Assembly: GCA_021299185.1 (NCBI GenBank) | Contig: JAJTHZ010000025.1 | Span: 22,528-86,527 of the forward strand | Length of the DNA stretch: 64,000 bases | Direction of reading: 5' to 3' | From: Lysobacteraceae bacterium | GTDB lineage: Bacteria > Pseudomonadota > Gammaproteobacteria > Xanthomonadales > Ahniellaceae | Part shown: positions 50,380 through 59,189 of the stretch, one piece after another | Layout: each line of letters starts with the position of its first letter | Position numbering within the stretch: position 1 is the first letter of the stretch | Notes under the pieces: model-generated | What the model was told of the DNA's origin: nothing | The model's database searches: none | The model's input: only the letters and a program-made list of their open reading frames with translations | Position numbers and translations under genes: made by a program

Positions 50380-51291
50380 ATGAAGCCCGATCCCGGCCTC
50401 TACGACTACCTGCCCTGGGACGCGCGTCCGCGCATCGAATGGCCCGGTGGCGCGCGCGTGGCCCTGTGGATCGCGCCCAACATCGAGTTCTACGAGTACG
50501 ACCCGCCGCCGAATCCGCAGCGCAAGCCCTGGCCGCGGCCGCTGCCGGACGTGCTGGGCTATTCGACCCGCGACTGGGGCAACCGCGTCGGTCACCAGCG
50601 CATGATGCGCGTTCTCGACCGCTTCGGCCTGCGCGGCTCGGTGTCGCTGTCGACCGCGATGTGCGTGCACCACCCGGAAGTCATCGCGATGGCGGCCGAG
50701 CGGAACTGGGAGTTCTTCAGCCACGGCATCTACAACACGCGCTACACCTACGGCCTCGACGAGGCGCAGGAGCGCGAGATGATCGAGGAGTCGATCGCCA
50801 CCATCCGCGAACACACGGGCCAGCACTGCGACGGCTACCTCGCGCCGGCGCTGTCGCACAGCGAGCACACCATCGACCTGTTCGCCGAGGCCGGCGGCAC
50901 CTACACCTGCGACCTGTTCCACGACGACCAGCCCACGCCGGTGCGCACGCGCAGCGGCAGGCGCTTCGTCTCGGTGCCGTACTCGCTGGAGTTGAACGAC
51001 ACCATCGTCTACGTGGTCAACCGGATCGAGCCGCGCCGCTACGGGCAGATGATCAAGGACGCCTTCGACCGGCTGTACGCGGAAGGCGAGCGCAGCGGCA
51101 CCGTGCTGTGCGTGCCGCTGCACGCCTACCAGGTCAGCCATCCGCACCGACTGCGCGCCTTCGAGGACGCGCTCGACCACATCTGTTCGCACGACCGCGT
51201 CTGGAAGGCGACGGGGCGCGAGATCGCGCGGCACTTCCTCGACCACCATTACGACGCGTTCGTCGCGGCGGCGCAGCGGGAGGCGGCATGA
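50380..51291 (+). CDS. Polysaccharide-deacetylase-fold hydrolase, copy 2
   Basis: 303 residues, no signal peptide. ARVALWIAPNIEFYEYDPPP near the N-terminus, EFFSHGIYNTRYTYG in the middle and PLHAYQVSHPHRLR at the end place it in the PuuE-like branch. The motif His residues are kept but the second Asp of classical NodB (DD) is absent, as in copy 1. The ATG follows the repeat element; no clear ribosome site, so expression may depend on read-through from the hydrolase gene. Confidence 0.83.
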   Translation: MKPDPGLYDYLPWDARPRIEWPGGARVALWIAPNIEFYEYDPPPNPQRKPWPRPLPDVLGYSTRDWGNRVGHQRMMRVLDRFGLRGSVSLSTAMCVHHPEVIAMAAERNWEFFSHGIYNTRYTYGLDEAQEREMIEESIATIREHTGQHCDGYLAPALSHSEHTIDLFAEAGGTYTCDLFHDDQPTPVRTRSGRRFVSVPYSLELNDTIVYVVNRIEPRRYGQMIKDAFDRLYAEGERSGTVLCVPLHAYQVSHPHRLRAFEDALDHICSHDRVWKATGREIARHFLDHHYDAFVAAAQREAA

Positions 51292-51306
51292 GCGTCCAAC
51301 TATGTT

Positions 51307-51390
51307 GTAGGAGCGCGCTTGCGCGCGACCGCAAGCTCGATCCTCGCCGCAAGCCCCCGGCGCCGCGGTCGCGCGCAAGCGCGCTCCTAC
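51307..51390. repeat. REP-like 26-bp inverted repeat
   Basis: Perfect 26-base arms (GTAGGAGCGCGCTTGCGCGC plus GACCGC and its complement) across a 32-base loop, between deacetylase copies 2 and 3. GTAGGAGCG-type ends are common in intergenic REP elements of Pseudomonas and xanthomonads; an isolated half-like copy is near 41275-41296. Confidence 0.8.
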
Positions 51391-51415
51391 GGGGCTTTGC
51401 ACAGCAAACGACGCC

Positions 51416-52411
51416 ATGAGCCTCGACCCGAGATTCCTGCAGTACCCGCAACGCCGCCACGGCATGGACCACGACCGCTACGCGTGGTCGATGCTGGAGA
51501 CGCGTGCCCCGATCGCCTGGCCGGACGGCCGGCCGCTGGCGCTGTGGATCAACGTCTGCCTCGAACACTTCCCGCTGGATGCGAAGGGAGAAGGCTTCAA
51601 GGCGCACGGGTCGATGACCATGCCCTATCCGGACCTGCGCCACTACACCCTGCGCGACTACGGCAACCGGGTCGGCGTGCATCGCGTGCTGCAGGCGCTG
51701 GCCGACCATGGCCTGCAGGCGAGCTTCGCGGTGAACGGCGAGGTCGCCGTGCGCTATCCGTCGCCGCTGCGGCGGATCGCCGCCACTGGCGCCGAGATCC
51801 TCGGCCACGGCTGGAACATGGACCACGTTCACTTCGGCGGCCTCGACGCGGCGCGCGAGCGCCGCTGGATCGCCGACACGCTCGCCGCGCTGTCGCCCTA
51901 TGCGCCCGGCGGCATCCGCGGCTGGCTGTCGCCCGCGCGCTCGCAGTCATCGCATACGCCGGAGTTGCTGCGCGAAGCCGGACTCGGCTGGTGCAGCGAC
52001 TGGGTCAACGACGAGCTGCCCTACCGCTTCGAGACCGCCCACGGCCCGCTGGCCACGCTGCCGCTGCCGCTGGAACTGGAGGATCGCTTCGTGATCGGCG
52101 AGAACCTGCACGCCGAATCCGAATGGGCCGACCAGTGCATCGATGCGGCGGACTTCCTGCACGACGAGGCGCGCGCGCTCGGCGCCGGAAGACTGCTGGC
52201 GCTGAACCTGCACCCGTGGGTGATCGGCCAGCCACATCGCATCAGGCACCTGGAACGCGTGCTGGCGCATTTTGCGTCGATGCGCCATGCGCTGTGGAAC
52301 GCGGCACCGTCGGCGATTGCTTCGCGCGCGCATCCGGCATTGGCCATCATGCGCCCGGAACGAACCCTACCCTATCGCGCGCAAGCCCCACGATCCGGGC
52401 CTCTGCCCTAA
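51416..52411 (+). CDS. Polysaccharide-deacetylase-fold hydrolase, copy 3
   Basis: 331 residues, no signal peptide. PLALWINVCLEHFPLD, TLRDYGNRVGVHRVLQ, EILGHGWNMDHVHF and LLALNLHPWVIGQPHRIR parallel copies 1 and 2. Sequences have diverged enough that the three may act on different substrates or form a mixed complex. It is the last gene of the rightward unit; an atypical ~440-base stretch follows. Confidence 0.83.
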   Translation: MSLDPRFLQYPQRRHGMDHDRYAWSMLETRAPIAWPDGRPLALWINVCLEHFPLDAKGEGFKAHGSMTMPYPDLRHYTLRDYGNRVGVHRVLQALADHGLQASFAVNGEVAVRYPSPLRRIAATGAEILGHGWNMDHVHFGGLDAARERRWIADTLAALSPYAPGGIRGWLSPARSQSSHTPELLREAGLGWCSDWVNDELPYRFETAHGPLATLPLPLELEDRFVIGENLHAESEWADQCIDAADFLHDEARALGAGRLLALNLHPWVIGQPHRIRHLERVLAHFASMRHALWNAAPSAIASRAHPALAIMRPERTLPYRAQAPRSGPLP

Positions 52412-52855
52412 CGGGTACTCGGTTGTACCGGCACCGCCGATTGAGGCCGTAAGTCGAGTGATTCACACACAGCGCGTCGGGATGTGTCCGAACGGCATGG
52501 CGGTGAGCTACAGAACGTACAGCCGCAGCCGCGAGTGGAAGGGTGTCGAACAATCGCCCAGTTCCACGTTCGACAGAAGAACGTCCAACCATCGTGCCTG
52601 AGCATGGGGCCCGCGTGGCGGACGCCGCCCGACCGCAGTCGGTGATCCAAGGTCAATGCAAGGCAGCAGTCGCCGATAGCAGCAGTCGATCACCGGTCAT
52701 CGCCCTCGGACAACCACTCGTCGACAGTAAGCATTCGCGGCTCGCGAACTAGGCCGCGCTGGATCGGGGCATTTCACCCGCCTTCACGAGGCGTGCTGCG
52801 GTGTAAAAGAGGGACGGATCAGGGGCCAACCGATCCAACTTCATGGAGATGAAGC
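52412..52855. other. Gene-free stretch
   Basis: Lower GC than the flanking operons and no reading frame with a plausible start, composition or domain. I see no tRNA, terminator hairpin with a T-tract, or repeat. It marks the left border of a lower-GC patch that holds two secreted-protein genes. Confidence 0.5.
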
Positions 52856-53701
52856 ATGTTCACCAAGCGACTGGCGTGCGTATGGTTCTGCTGCATTTTC
52901 GCATCGCCGCTTGCAGCAATCGAAGCGGTCGATCCCGGAACGGGAGAAGAGCAACTACTGAACTGCGAAAACCAGAGCGAACGCGGCGAGTGTATTCTCG
53001 ATCCCGTTACGGTCTTTCCACCTGCAGGTTCGTGGACCAGGCCGCCTGGATACACTTGGCCGCAGCCTGGCTCATGGCAGTGGTACGAATGCCGGCGCCT
53101 TGAGTCCGAGCGTGCGGGCTTCGGAACGACATGCGACGTTGATCCGGGTATGCCGCAGGACGGCTTGTTTCCAGGGGCATCGACGTATAGCCCGCGCGGC
53201 GGCTTGGGCAGGCTCGCAGGCTACCTGTCGGCGAGTGGTCTGCCGTCCGCGCGCGACTCGGTTAGCATCGCGCTGGACTACCACACGACCGACATCGCGT
53301 ATGGAGGCGTGCCGCCCGGGCAAGCCAATAACTCGTTGCTGAATGCCTTGGCGTCCGCCTGTCTTGCCGAGATGCAGACGCAGTTGTCGATCAGCACGTT
53401 TCCATCGGCAGGCGAGTCCGCGCGCCTTGCTGCGTTCTATCGGCTGTCGTATGAGATTGATGGTCAGGGAGATTGGCCCGCCCGCGCCACCACGTTTCTG
53501 CGCCAACTTATTCCGTCGGTTATCGGCGGCATTGCGGAAGCGCTCTTCGGCGAGCGCATCGGGAACGCCACGCAGGAGGTGTTGAATGACATCTTCGGAG
53601 AGGCGCCGCCGAACTCCCTTGCGCAGAAGGCGCATGCAATCAGCGAGCAGGTTCGCTGCGCAAACTGGTGGGTAAGCTACAACTTCTTGATCTGCCAGTA
53701 A
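52856..53701 (+). CDS. Hypothetical exported Cys-containing protein
   Basis: 281 residues with a signal peptide (ending near ASPLAAIEA). Ten or so Cys, paired in the N-terminal region (LLNCENQSERGECIL, WYECRR, TTCDVDP), and WTRPPGYTWPQPGSWQW, rich in Trp and Pro. The C-terminal half is helical (LIPSVIGGIAEALFGERIG). No family recognised. GGAG is 7 bases before the ATG. Composition is less GC-rich than the catabolic genes. Confidence 0.65.
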   Translation: MFTKRLACVWFCCIFASPLAAIEAVDPGTGEEQLLNCENQSERGECILDPVTVFPPAGSWTRPPGYTWPQPGSWQWYECRRLESERAGFGTTCDVDPGMPQDGLFPGASTYSPRGGLGRLAGYLSASGLPSARDSVSIALDYHTTDIAYGGVPPGQANNSLLNALASACLAEMQTQLSISTFPSAGESARLAAFYRLSYEIDGQGDWPARATTFLRQLIPSVIGGIAEALFGERIGNATQEVLNDIFGEAPPNSLAQKAHAISEQVRCANWWVSYNFLICQ

Positions 53702-53780
53702 GCAAGTGCGGCCGGTCGATCGTTCGGATAGGGCGATCGATCCGGCCAACAATGTCTTCATTCGGGTTGCTGGGTGTGAA

Positions 53781-54668
53781 ATGAACAGGACTCTCAAGCG
53801 ATTGGCCGTCGCAACCGCACTGCTTGCGGGTTTGGGCGTAATGCTCGCGGGTCGTCTCCAAGACGTCCCGCCGCACGATCGTTCCACTGCTTCGTCCGAT
53901 CACATCTCCGCACGCCCGGATTCCGCAGATGCGGATACCGCAGGTACGGATGCTGGTTCGGTAGCGGGCCCACCGCCGCGACCGAAGAGGGCGCCGAACG
54001 CTGCGGCGAGCGACGCCCCCACGGTTCCGTACAGGGGCATCTATGCATGTACCGTGGATTGCTCCGATCAGACTGTGTTGAATGACCCACTCGTCGCGGC
54101 TGACGCACTTGAAGCGAATTGGATGGAAAGTCGGGGATTCCCGACGCCCGAGGAACTGGAATGGGCAACAGCGGCCTCCGCAGATGACGTCGATAGGCGT
54201 GCGGAAGCCGAGAACTCGAATCGACTTCGATTGCTTGCCCTTTGGCGGCGCGCGATGACCTCTACCGATGTGGTGGCTATCTCTCAGATGGGCGCGCAGA
54301 TCGGCGCAGCAGCGCGCCGAGAACGACTATTCTATGGGCTTTACCTTGAGTCAGACGCGTATATGCGCGCCTTCGACCTTGCGGCGACAGCGAATGTATC
54401 CGGTGGCCGACTGCCCTTTCTCCAGCGTGCCGCAGAGTCGTTGAAGCTGGCGGTGATGCTGGGCGACACCAAGGCGGTGGCTCTCTATGCGCGGATTCCA
54501 CACGCCTATGCCACGCCGACGTTTTGGGGCAGTGTCGACCGGTCGGTTGTCACCCAGTTGCATGTTGGTGGCTTCTTTCCTCAGGATGGGCTGCCCAGTT
54601 TCGCCATGGTGGAGTACAGACCCAACACGCGGGCCGAACAGCGTTTCCGGGCGAGTCGAGCGCCCTGA
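53781..54668 (+). CDS. Hypothetical membrane-anchored or exported protein
   Basis: 295 residues. N-terminal hydrophobic segment (LAVATALLAGLGVMLAG) acts as signal or anchor, followed by ~60 residues of Ser/Asp/Pro-rich linker, then a helical domain with LFYGLYLESDAYMRAFDLA and SLKLAVMLGDTKAVALYAR. Not recognised. The ATG at 53781 is preferred because the anchor follows at once; a GTG 75 bases upstream is possible. Adjacent to and similar in composition to the preceding gene. Confidence 0.6.
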   Translation: MNRTLKRLAVATALLAGLGVMLAGRLQDVPPHDRSTASSDHISARPDSADADTAGTDAGSVAGPPPRPKRAPNAAASDAPTVPYRGIYACTVDCSDQTVLNDPLVAADALEANWMESRGFPTPEELEWATAASADDVDRRAEAENSNRLRLLALWRRAMTSTDVVAISQMGAQIGAAARRERLFYGLYLESDAYMRAFDLAATANVSGGRLPFLQRAAESLKLAVMLGDTKAVALYARIPHAYATPTFWGSVDRSVVTQLHVGGFFPQDGLPSFAMVEYRPNTRAEQRFRASRAP

Positions 54669-54809
54669 GTCCGCAGTTGCCCGTGCTGACGGGATCAACA
54701 CCCACCGCGGCGGAACCTGGGCACCACGCTGTACGGGGTGCCGTTGATTTCCAGGCATCTCGGCGATCGGCGAGGTACACTTGGGAAGCGTTCGCACGGA
54801 CAACGCCCC

Positions 54810-55055
54810 ATGGAATCCTGGATCGGCTGGATCATCGTCGGCGGCATCGCCGGCTGGCTCGCCGGCAAGCTGATGAAGGGCGGCGGCTTCGGCGTGATCG
54901 TCAACGTGCTGCTCGGCATCGTCGGCTCGGTGGTCGGCGGCTGGCTGTTCGGCGTCCTGGGGATCAGCGTAGGCAGCGGCTTCATCGGCTCGCTGGCGAG
55001 CGCCACCGTCGGCGCCATCGTCTTGCTGGCGATCGTGGGCCTGTTCAAGAAGTAG
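54810..55055 (+). CDS. GlsB/YeaQ/YmgE-family membrane protein
   Basis: 81 residues, three short Gly-rich membrane helices: WIGWIIVGGIAGWLAGKLMKG, NVLLGIVGSVVGGWLFG and ATVGAIVLLAIVGLF. The family is often stress-induced; function unknown. The start gives the exact family N-terminus (MESWIGW). Confidence 0.9.
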   Translation: MESWIGWIIVGGIAGWLAGKLMKGGGFGVIVNVLLGIVGSVVGGWLFGVLGISVGSGFIGSLASATVGAIVLLAIVGLFKK

Positions 55056-55256
55056 CGCGCGGGGTGGCGGGAGTTGGCGGCGCCGAGTGAACTCGGCGCT
55101 ACAGGAGCGTGCGTCGGCACCGGCGGTTGTGGCGCCGTGCATGCTCGGCGGTGGTTTCGCGCGCGCGGGGTGGCGGGAGTTGGCGGCGCCGAGTGAACTC
55201 GGCGCTACAGGAGCGTGCGTCGGCACCGGCGGTTGTAGCGCCGACTTCACTCGGCG
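55055..55256. repeat. Tandem 106-bp direct repeat with REP-like hairpins
   Basis: A 76-base block (55055-55130) recurs almost exactly at 55161-55236. Each copy contains GCCGAGTGAACTCGGC, a short self-complementary stem, and is followed by GTAGCGCC/GGCGCTAC-type ends similar to REP elements. It lies between convergent genes and may act as a transcript end. Confidence 0.75.
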
Positions 55257-55283
55257 GCGAGCACCCCGGTCGAAGTGCGACCC

Positions 55284-55997
55284 TCAGCGTTCGAGTTCGA
55301 CCAGCTCGTACCAGGTCAGCATCGGCGCGTCGACGCCGCCCTGCACCAGCAGCGCGTCCTCGTCGTCGGTGATCCACACCTCGTAGGCGGGATGTTCGGT
55401 CGTGAAGCCGCTGTGTCCGGGGTCGAGGTAGCGGAAGCGACGCGTGCGGAAGGTGCCGGCGGCGACCGTGATCGTTTCGGTGCCGAGATACTCGGCGTCG
55501 ATGTTGACGAAGGCCGCCAGTGGTGGCGTCGCGCCGCGCAGGTCGGGCGAGGGCAGGGCCATGTGGAAGCTGCGGCGCTTCGTCGTCGTCCAGTCGAAGC
55601 CGGCGAGGTACCAGGCATCCGCCACCACCGGATGCGTGCCGAAGCCGTCGATCGGCCGCGCCAAGGGCAGGCGCTGCGACACGCGCCCCATCGTCGGACT
55701 GTGCGACTCACATTCGACCAGCGTCTCGGTGAAGCGGAACCAGCCGCTGCCGCAATAGCGGTCGCCGACCGTGAGCCGCACTTGGCAGTCCATCGGGCGG
55801 CGATGTTCGTCGACCGAATAGATCACGTCGCGCAGCACGGTCGGCGCGGGCTCCTCGATCTCGCAGTGCGCGCGCAGGGTGATCTTGCCGTCCGTGTGGC
55901 GGGTGAAGTGGAAGCGCTCGTCGCCGCGCACCTGGCCGAGGCGGTCCGGCTTGCGCGAGGTGTAGCGGATGCGGCCGCGGATGGATCGATGCTGCAT
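55284..55997 (-). CDS. Hypothetical beta-rich protein
   Basis: 237 residues, no signal peptide, almost entirely beta-strand by pattern (RFHFTRHTDGKITLRAHCEI, GSGWFRFTETLVECES, FRTRRFRYLDPGHSGF, YEVWITDDEDALLVQGG). The size and strand pattern recall lipocalin-like or DUF3108-like folds. Not recognised with confidence. It is 27 bases past the aldehyde dehydrogenase stop on the same strand, so it is probably the last gene of the leftward unit starting with the enoyl-CoA hydratase. Confidence 0.65.
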   Translation of the reverse strand: MQHRSIRGRIRYTSRKPDRLGQVRGDERFHFTRHTDGKITLRAHCEIEEPAPTVLRDVIYSVDEHRRPMDCQVRLTVGDRYCGSGWFRFTETLVECESHSPTMGRVSQRLPLARPIDGFGTHPVVADAWYLAGFDWTTTKRRSFHMALPSPDLRGATPPLAAFVNIDAEYLGTETITVAAGTFRTRRFRYLDPGHSGFTTEHPAYEVWITDDEDALLVQGGVDAPMLTWYELVELER

Positions 55998-56024
55998 GGC
56001 GGGGATCCCGGTTGAAGGACTGGG

Positions 56025-57443
56025 TCAGCGCGGCGGAAACCACCAGGGCGAGTCGCCCCCGGTGTTCACCAGCAGCGCCTGCGGGCGCAGGAAGCGGCGG
56101 ATCGAGGCCGCGCCCATGCGCGAGCCGCCGAGGCCGGACTGCTTGAAGCTCTGCTTCTCGCCGGTGTGGATCACGGCGGTGAGCGAGGCGTCGTTGAGGC
56201 TGATCGCGCCGGCGTGCAGGCGGCGCGCGATGCGTTCGGCGCGGCCGAGGTCGCGGGTGAACACCGCGGCCGACAGGCCGTAGATCGAATCGTTGGCGCG
56301 CGCGATGGCATCGGCCTCGTCGTCGACCGGCATCACCGGCAGGATGGTGGCGAAGGTTTCCTCGGCGACGACCTTCATGTCCGGCGTGACGTCGACCAGC
56401 ACGGTGGGCGGGCACCACGCGCCGCCGTCGAGGTCGAGCACCTCGCCGCCGGTCAGCGCGCGCGCGCCGCGCGCCTGCGCATCGGCGAGGTGTTCGCGCA
56501 CGATGGCGACCTGAGCCGCGCTGATGATCGGGCCGATCTGCCCGTCGCGCGGCGTCGGATGCGCGAGCTTGAGCGCCTTCGCTTCCTCGACCAGCGCCGC
56601 GACGAAATCGGCGTACGCCGCGCGTTCGACGTAGACGCGTTCGATCGACATGCAGGACTGGCCGCCGTTGACGCAGCCGGCCCAGGCGATGGCGCGCGCG
56701 GCGCGCGGCAGGTCGGCGTCGGCGCACACGATCGCCGGGTCCTTGCCGCCGAGTTCAAGGAAACAGGGAATGAAGCGGCGCATGCAGGCCTCGCCGACGC
56801 GGCGGCCGGTGCGCACGCTGCCGGTGAAGCAGACCAGGTCCACGACCTCCACCACCGCCGTCCCGGTCTCGCCGGCGCCGATCGCGAAGCCGAGCACGGC
56901 GGCCAGTTGCGGCACCTCGGCGAGCGCCTCGCGCAGCGGGGCGACGAAGCGCGGCGTGACTTCGCTGGGCTTGACCAGGACGGCGCTGCCCGCGGCCAGC
57001 GCCGGCACGGCGTCGATCAGGGCCAGCAGCAGCGGGAAATTCCAGGGGCTGATCACGCCGACCAGGGCATGCGGCACCAGCGCCTGCCGCACCTCGACGT
57101 GCGGCGGACCGGCCGGGCGCGCGCCCGGTTCGCGCAGCAGGGCGGGGGCTTCCGCGGCCCAGCGGCGCAGCCCGCCGAGCGCGCCGTCGACCTCCATCAC
57201 GGATTCGTGCCAGCGGCCGGTGTCGCGGCACAGGGCCTCGATCAGCGCATCACGACGGCGCGCCAGCGCGTCGGCGAACGCCGCCAGCGCGTTGCAGCGC
57301 ACGCCCGGTGGGCTCGATGCCCAGACCGCCTGCGCGGTTCGCAGGCGCGCGGCGAGTGCGGCGATTTCCGCCGCGCCATCGACCGGCAGCGTGCCATCGG
57401 GCTGGCCGGTGCGCGGATCGCGCAGCGCGAGCACGCCGGTCAT
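56025..57443 (-). CDS. Aldehyde dehydrogenase
   Basis: 472 residues. NAD(P) site GVISPWNFPLLLAL and FTGSVRTGRRVGE; catalytic Glu in LELGGKDPAIV and Cys in NGGQSCMSIERV. It oxidises an aldehyde to the acid. The ATG overlaps the nitrilase-fold stop (ATGA), so aldehyde oxidation is coupled to that gene. The EVLDLDGGAWCPPT and AGAISLND regions are typical. Confidence 0.94.
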   Translation of the reverse strand: MTGVLALRDPRTGQPDGTLPVDGAAEIAALAARLRTAQAVWASSPPGVRCNALAAFADALARRRDALIEALCRDTGRWHESVMEVDGALGGLRRWAAEAPALLREPGARPAGPPHVEVRQALVPHALVGVISPWNFPLLLALIDAVPALAAGSAVLVKPSEVTPRFVAPLREALAEVPQLAAVLGFAIGAGETGTAVVEVVDLVCFTGSVRTGRRVGEACMRRFIPCFLELGGKDPAIVCADADLPRAARAIAWAGCVNGGQSCMSIERVYVERAAYADFVAALVEEAKALKLAHPTPRDGQIGPIISAAQVAIVREHLADAQARGARALTGGEVLDLDGGAWCPPTVLVDVTPDMKVVAEETFATILPVMPVDDEADAIARANDSIYGLSAAVFTRDLGRAERIARRLHAGAISLNDASLTAVIHTGEKQSFKQSGLGGSRMGAASIRRFLRPQALLVNTGGDSPWWFPPR

Positions 57444-58492
57444 GGTTCGCCCAGCACGCCGCGCGCGCGCAGCGCGTCGATCACGGCGCGCTGGCGCTGC
57501 GCGAACTCGGGCCGTTGTGGCACCCGCACGCCGCCTTCGGGCACGGCCAGCCAGTTCGCTTCCAGCGGCGCCGGGTCGAGGCCGGCGAGGATCGCCGCGC
57601 GCGGCAGGCGCGAAAGCGTGTGGCCCATGCCGGGCTTGAGGCGCCGCCGGCGCAGCGCGGCGACGTCCAATTCCGCGTGGGCGACCATGCTTTCGCCGTA
57701 GCCGGCCACCGCCAGCACGCGGCCGGCGTCGTCGACGATCTTGCTCATGCCGTCGGTCGACGCGCCGGGGAAGGGCACGTCGTGCATGCCGCCGGAATTG
57801 GCCGAGACCACGAAGGCGAGGTTCTCCACCGCGCGCGCGCGCTTGGCGATGTCCTTGGGCGTGAGTTCGGGCGAGCCGACCTCGCTGGTCGAATGCAGGA
57901 ACACCTCGGCGCCGCGCAGGGCCAGGGCGCGCGCGATCTCGGGGTAGAGGATTTCCTCGGACGCGATGCAGGCCAGGCGCCCGAGCGCGGTGTCCGCGAC
58001 CGGGAACACCGCGTCCAGTCCGTGGCGGTCGAGATAGGCGTCCCAGACGTCGACCGGCGAAGGCGCGTAGAGCGAGACGAGCCGGCGGTAGCGCAGCACG
58101 ACCTTGCCGGCGTCGTCCAGCACGAAACTGGTCTGGAAATACAGCGGCGCGAAGTGCGGGTCGACCTCGTAGGCGTTGCCGGACAGGAACACCCCGTGGT
58201 CCTGCGCGATGCGGCCCAGTTGCACGTACTGCGGGCCGTCGACCTCGAACGCCGCCTTGGCCGACCAGTCCGGCAGCGGCTCGCCCATCGGGAAGCCGGT
58301 GGCGAAGTACTCCGGCAGCACCACCAGCCGCACGTCGGGCCCGATGAAGCCCTTGGCCGCGCGCAGCTGGTGGCCGATGCGCGCGATGTTGGCGGCGATC
58401 CTGGCCCGCGCCTCGCGCACGTCGACGCTGCCGTTGACCGCATGGCAGGCGGTCTGCAGCGCCAGCGCGCGGTAGGCCGGGGCGAGCGTCAC
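57440..58492 (-). CDS. Nitrilase-fold protein lacking the catalytic Cys and Lys
   Basis: 350 residues with the C-N hydrolase fold: Glu kept in LVVLPEYFATGFP; the Lys position in VVLRYRRLVSLY is Arg; the nucleophile strand reads LGRLACIASEEILYPEIAR, which aligns without gaps so that Ser takes the Cys position (SEE for the usual CYD). The remaining ALRGAEVFLHST is normal. So two of three catalytic residues are changed; it may be a pseudoenzyme or use different chemistry. The GTG start overlaps the DUF1330 stop. Confidence 0.82.
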   Translation of the reverse strand: MTLAPAYRALALQTACHAVNGSVDVREARARIAANIARIGHQLRAAKGFIGPDVRLVVLPEYFATGFPMGEPLPDWSAKAAFEVDGPQYVQLGRIAQDHGVFLSGNAYEVDPHFAPLYFQTSFVLDDAGKVVLRYRRLVSLYAPSPVDVWDAYLDRHGLDAVFPVADTALGRLACIASEEILYPEIARALALRGAEVFLHSTSEVGSPELTPKDIAKRARAVENLAFVVSANSGGMHDVPFPGASTDGMSKIVDDAGRVLAVAGYGESMVAHAELDVAALRRRRLKPGMGHTLSRLPRAAILAGLDPAPLEANWLAVPEGGVRVPQRPEFAQRQRAVIDALRARGVLGEP

Positions 58493-58881
58493 GGCGCGGT
58501 TTCCAGCAGGGTGACGCGGAAGGTGCCGGTGTCCGCGCGCAGCTTGATCGCCTGCTGGTACTCGGGCGAGAACCAGAAGGCGCGCGCGGCGTCCATGCTC
58601 GGCCAGCGCGAGATCACCACCCGCGTCGTGCCCCAGTCGCCCTCCAGGTCCTGGCGCTCGCCGCGCATCACCACGTAGGTGCCGCCGAAGCGCTGCACGA
58701 TCGGGATGATGGCCTGGGTGTAGGCGCGGAAGCCGTCCATGTCGTGGATGTCGGCCTCGATCAGCATCAGGGCCGGGCGCGGCGTGGCCTCGGTTTGCGG
58801 CGGCACCTTCGGTGGCACCGGCGACAGCGCGGAAGCACCGCTCGCGCCGAGCAGCAGCAGGAGCAGGAACAATCTCTTCAT
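58489..58881 (-). CDS. Exported DUF1330 protein
   Basis: 130 residues: signal peptide (LFLLLLLLGASGASA) followed by a DUF1330 ferredoxin-like domain (LIEADIHDMDGFRAYTQAII, RFGGTYVVMRGE, VVISRWPSMDAARAFWFSPEY). It is an exported paralogue of the next gene; the pair arose by duplication. The start overlaps the neighbouring stop. Confidence 0.85.
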   Translation of the reverse strand: MKRLFLLLLLLGASGASALSPVPPKVPPQTEATPRPALMLIEADIHDMDGFRAYTQAIIPIVQRFGGTYVVMRGERQDLEGDWGTTRVVISRWPSMDAARAFWFSPEYQQAIKLRADTGTFRVTLLETAP

Positions 58882-59183
58882 GCGAGCGTCTCCGTGGCGA
58901 GTCCATCGACCAGCAGCACGCGGAACGTGCCGGTGCCCTCGCGCAGGCGCTTGACCGCGGCGTACTCCGGGGAGTGCCAGTAGCGCCGCGCGGCGTCCAT
59001 GTCGGGCCATTCGCTGATCACCACCTTCGCGCCCTCCCAGTCGCCTTCGAGCGGTTCGGTGGCGGTGCGGATCGCGAGGTAGCGGCCGCCGAAGCGCGCC
59101 ACCAGCGGCGGGTTGGCCTCGGCGTAGGCGCGGAAGCGCGGCAGGTCGGTGATCCGGGCTTCGACGATCATGTAGGCGGGCAT
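58878..59183 (-). CDS. Cytoplasmic DUF1330 protein
   Basis: 101 residues, dimeric alpha/beta barrel. YMIVEARITDLPRFRAYAEA, RFGGRYLAIRT and VVISEWPDMDAARRYWHSPEY follow the exported paralogue closely. Function unknown; such proteins accompany catabolic enzymes. It lies 6 bases past the enoyl-CoA hydratase stop and overlaps the next start by 4 bases. Confidence 0.88.
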   Translation of the reverse strand: MPAYMIVEARITDLPRFRAYAEANPPLVARFGGRYLAIRTATEPLEGDWEGAKVVISEWPDMDAARRYWHSPEYAAVKRLREGTGTFRVLLVDGLATETLA

Positions 59184-59189
59184 GGCGGT

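Noticed and set aside
54738..54809. Longer start for the GlsB-family protein
   Set aside because: The extra 24 residues are hydrophilic, lack a ribosome site and are absent from the family.
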